Below are positions 5,996-6,149 of a stretch of 6,149 bases of DNA, piece by piece. Position 1 is the stretch's first letter. The number at the start of each line of letters is the position of its first letter. Origin of the DNA: Bacteroidales bacterium (GTDB lineage Bacteria > Bacteroidota > Bacteroidia > Bacteroidales > Bacteroidaceae); contig SFEK01000130.1 in the NCBI GenBank assembly GCA_004557285.1, positions 1 to 6,149 of the forward strand, given 5' to 3'. The notes beneath the pieces are model-generated. The model was not told the origin of the DNA. It ran no database searches and worked only from the letters and a program-made list of their open reading frames with translations. Position numbers and translations under genes: made by a program.

Positions 5996-6149
5996 TTATT
6001 TAATCTCCTTGTGAAGGGTCATCTTCTTCAAAATGGGATTATACTTCTTCAATTCCATTCTTTCAGGAGTGTTCTTGCGATTCTTGGTGGTGATGTAACG
6101 GCTTGTTCCGGGAAGACCACTGTTCTTCATTTCGGTATATTCCAGAATC
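5996..6149 (-). CDS. rpmG: 50S ribosomal protein bL33, N-terminus cut by window edge
   Basis: The last 50 residues are present, reading ILEYTEMKNSGLPGTS and RYITTKNRKNTPERMELKKY, then NPILKKMTLHKEIK. This is a clear bL33 with the conserved TTKNRKNTPERMELKKYNP block. A typical Bacteroidetes bL33 is about 62 residues, so roughly 12 N-terminal residues lie beyond the window. The visible part has no cysteines, so it is the zinc-free type that works without a CxxC zinc site. bL33 sits near the E site of the 50S subunit. The gene is followed 25 bases later by the DUF4295 gene and they probably share a transcript starting outside the window; rpmB often lies upstream in this group. Confidence 0.96.
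   Translation of the reverse strand, partial: ILEYTEMKNSGLPGTSRYITTKNRKNTPERMELKKYNPILKKMTLHKEIK

Overview
The window looks like ordinary chromosomal DNA from a member of the Bacteroidetes, most likely Bacteroidales and perhaps a Prevotella relative. The reasons are the gene set and order (bL33, a DUF4295 protein, ftsY, rimO, HU genes, then moxR and a DUF58 gene), the style of the proteins, and two upstream sequences that fit the Bacteroidetes promoter pattern (a TAnnTTTG -7 box with a TTG-like element about 20 bases upstream). All seven supported genes lie on the minus strand, so transcription runs from high to low coordinates. No mobile element, tRNA, rRNA or CRISPR array was seen.

Layout in order of transcription. 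(1) 6149-5812: the end of rpmG (bL33), cut by the window edge, then a 52-residue DUF4295 protein. Both are small ribosome-linked genes and end at a strong hairpin terminator (5759-5788). (2) 5760-1832: a promoter that abuts and partly overlaps that terminator drives ftsY, rimO, a small HU-type gene, and a large gene encoding an HU domain, an acidic linker, one membrane helix and a LysM domain. The genes overlap or nearly touch (4-base overlap, 8-base gap, 8-base overlap), so they look like one transcript. (3) 1831-1687: an AT-rich gap with a likely promoter. (4) 1686-1: a MoxR AAA+ ATPase gene and a DUF58 gene whose C-terminal end is cut by the window edge, joined by a one-base TGATG overlap. 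These are the usual first two genes of a Bacteroidetes Bat-type locus.

The first two blocks deal with translation and protein targeting: ribosomal proteins, the SRP receptor FtsY, and RimO, which modifies ribosomal protein S12. The least ordinary item is the HU-TM-LysM protein. It has a DNA-binding-type fold predicted on the cytoplasmic side and a peptidoglycan-binding-type fold predicted in the periplasm, joined through one membrane helix, and it is translationally coupled to a stand-alone HU paralogue. This suggests a physical link between nucleoid and cell wall, but that is inference from architecture. Its HU domain also lacks the proline that classic HU/IHF proteins insert into DNA, while its small neighbour keeps it.
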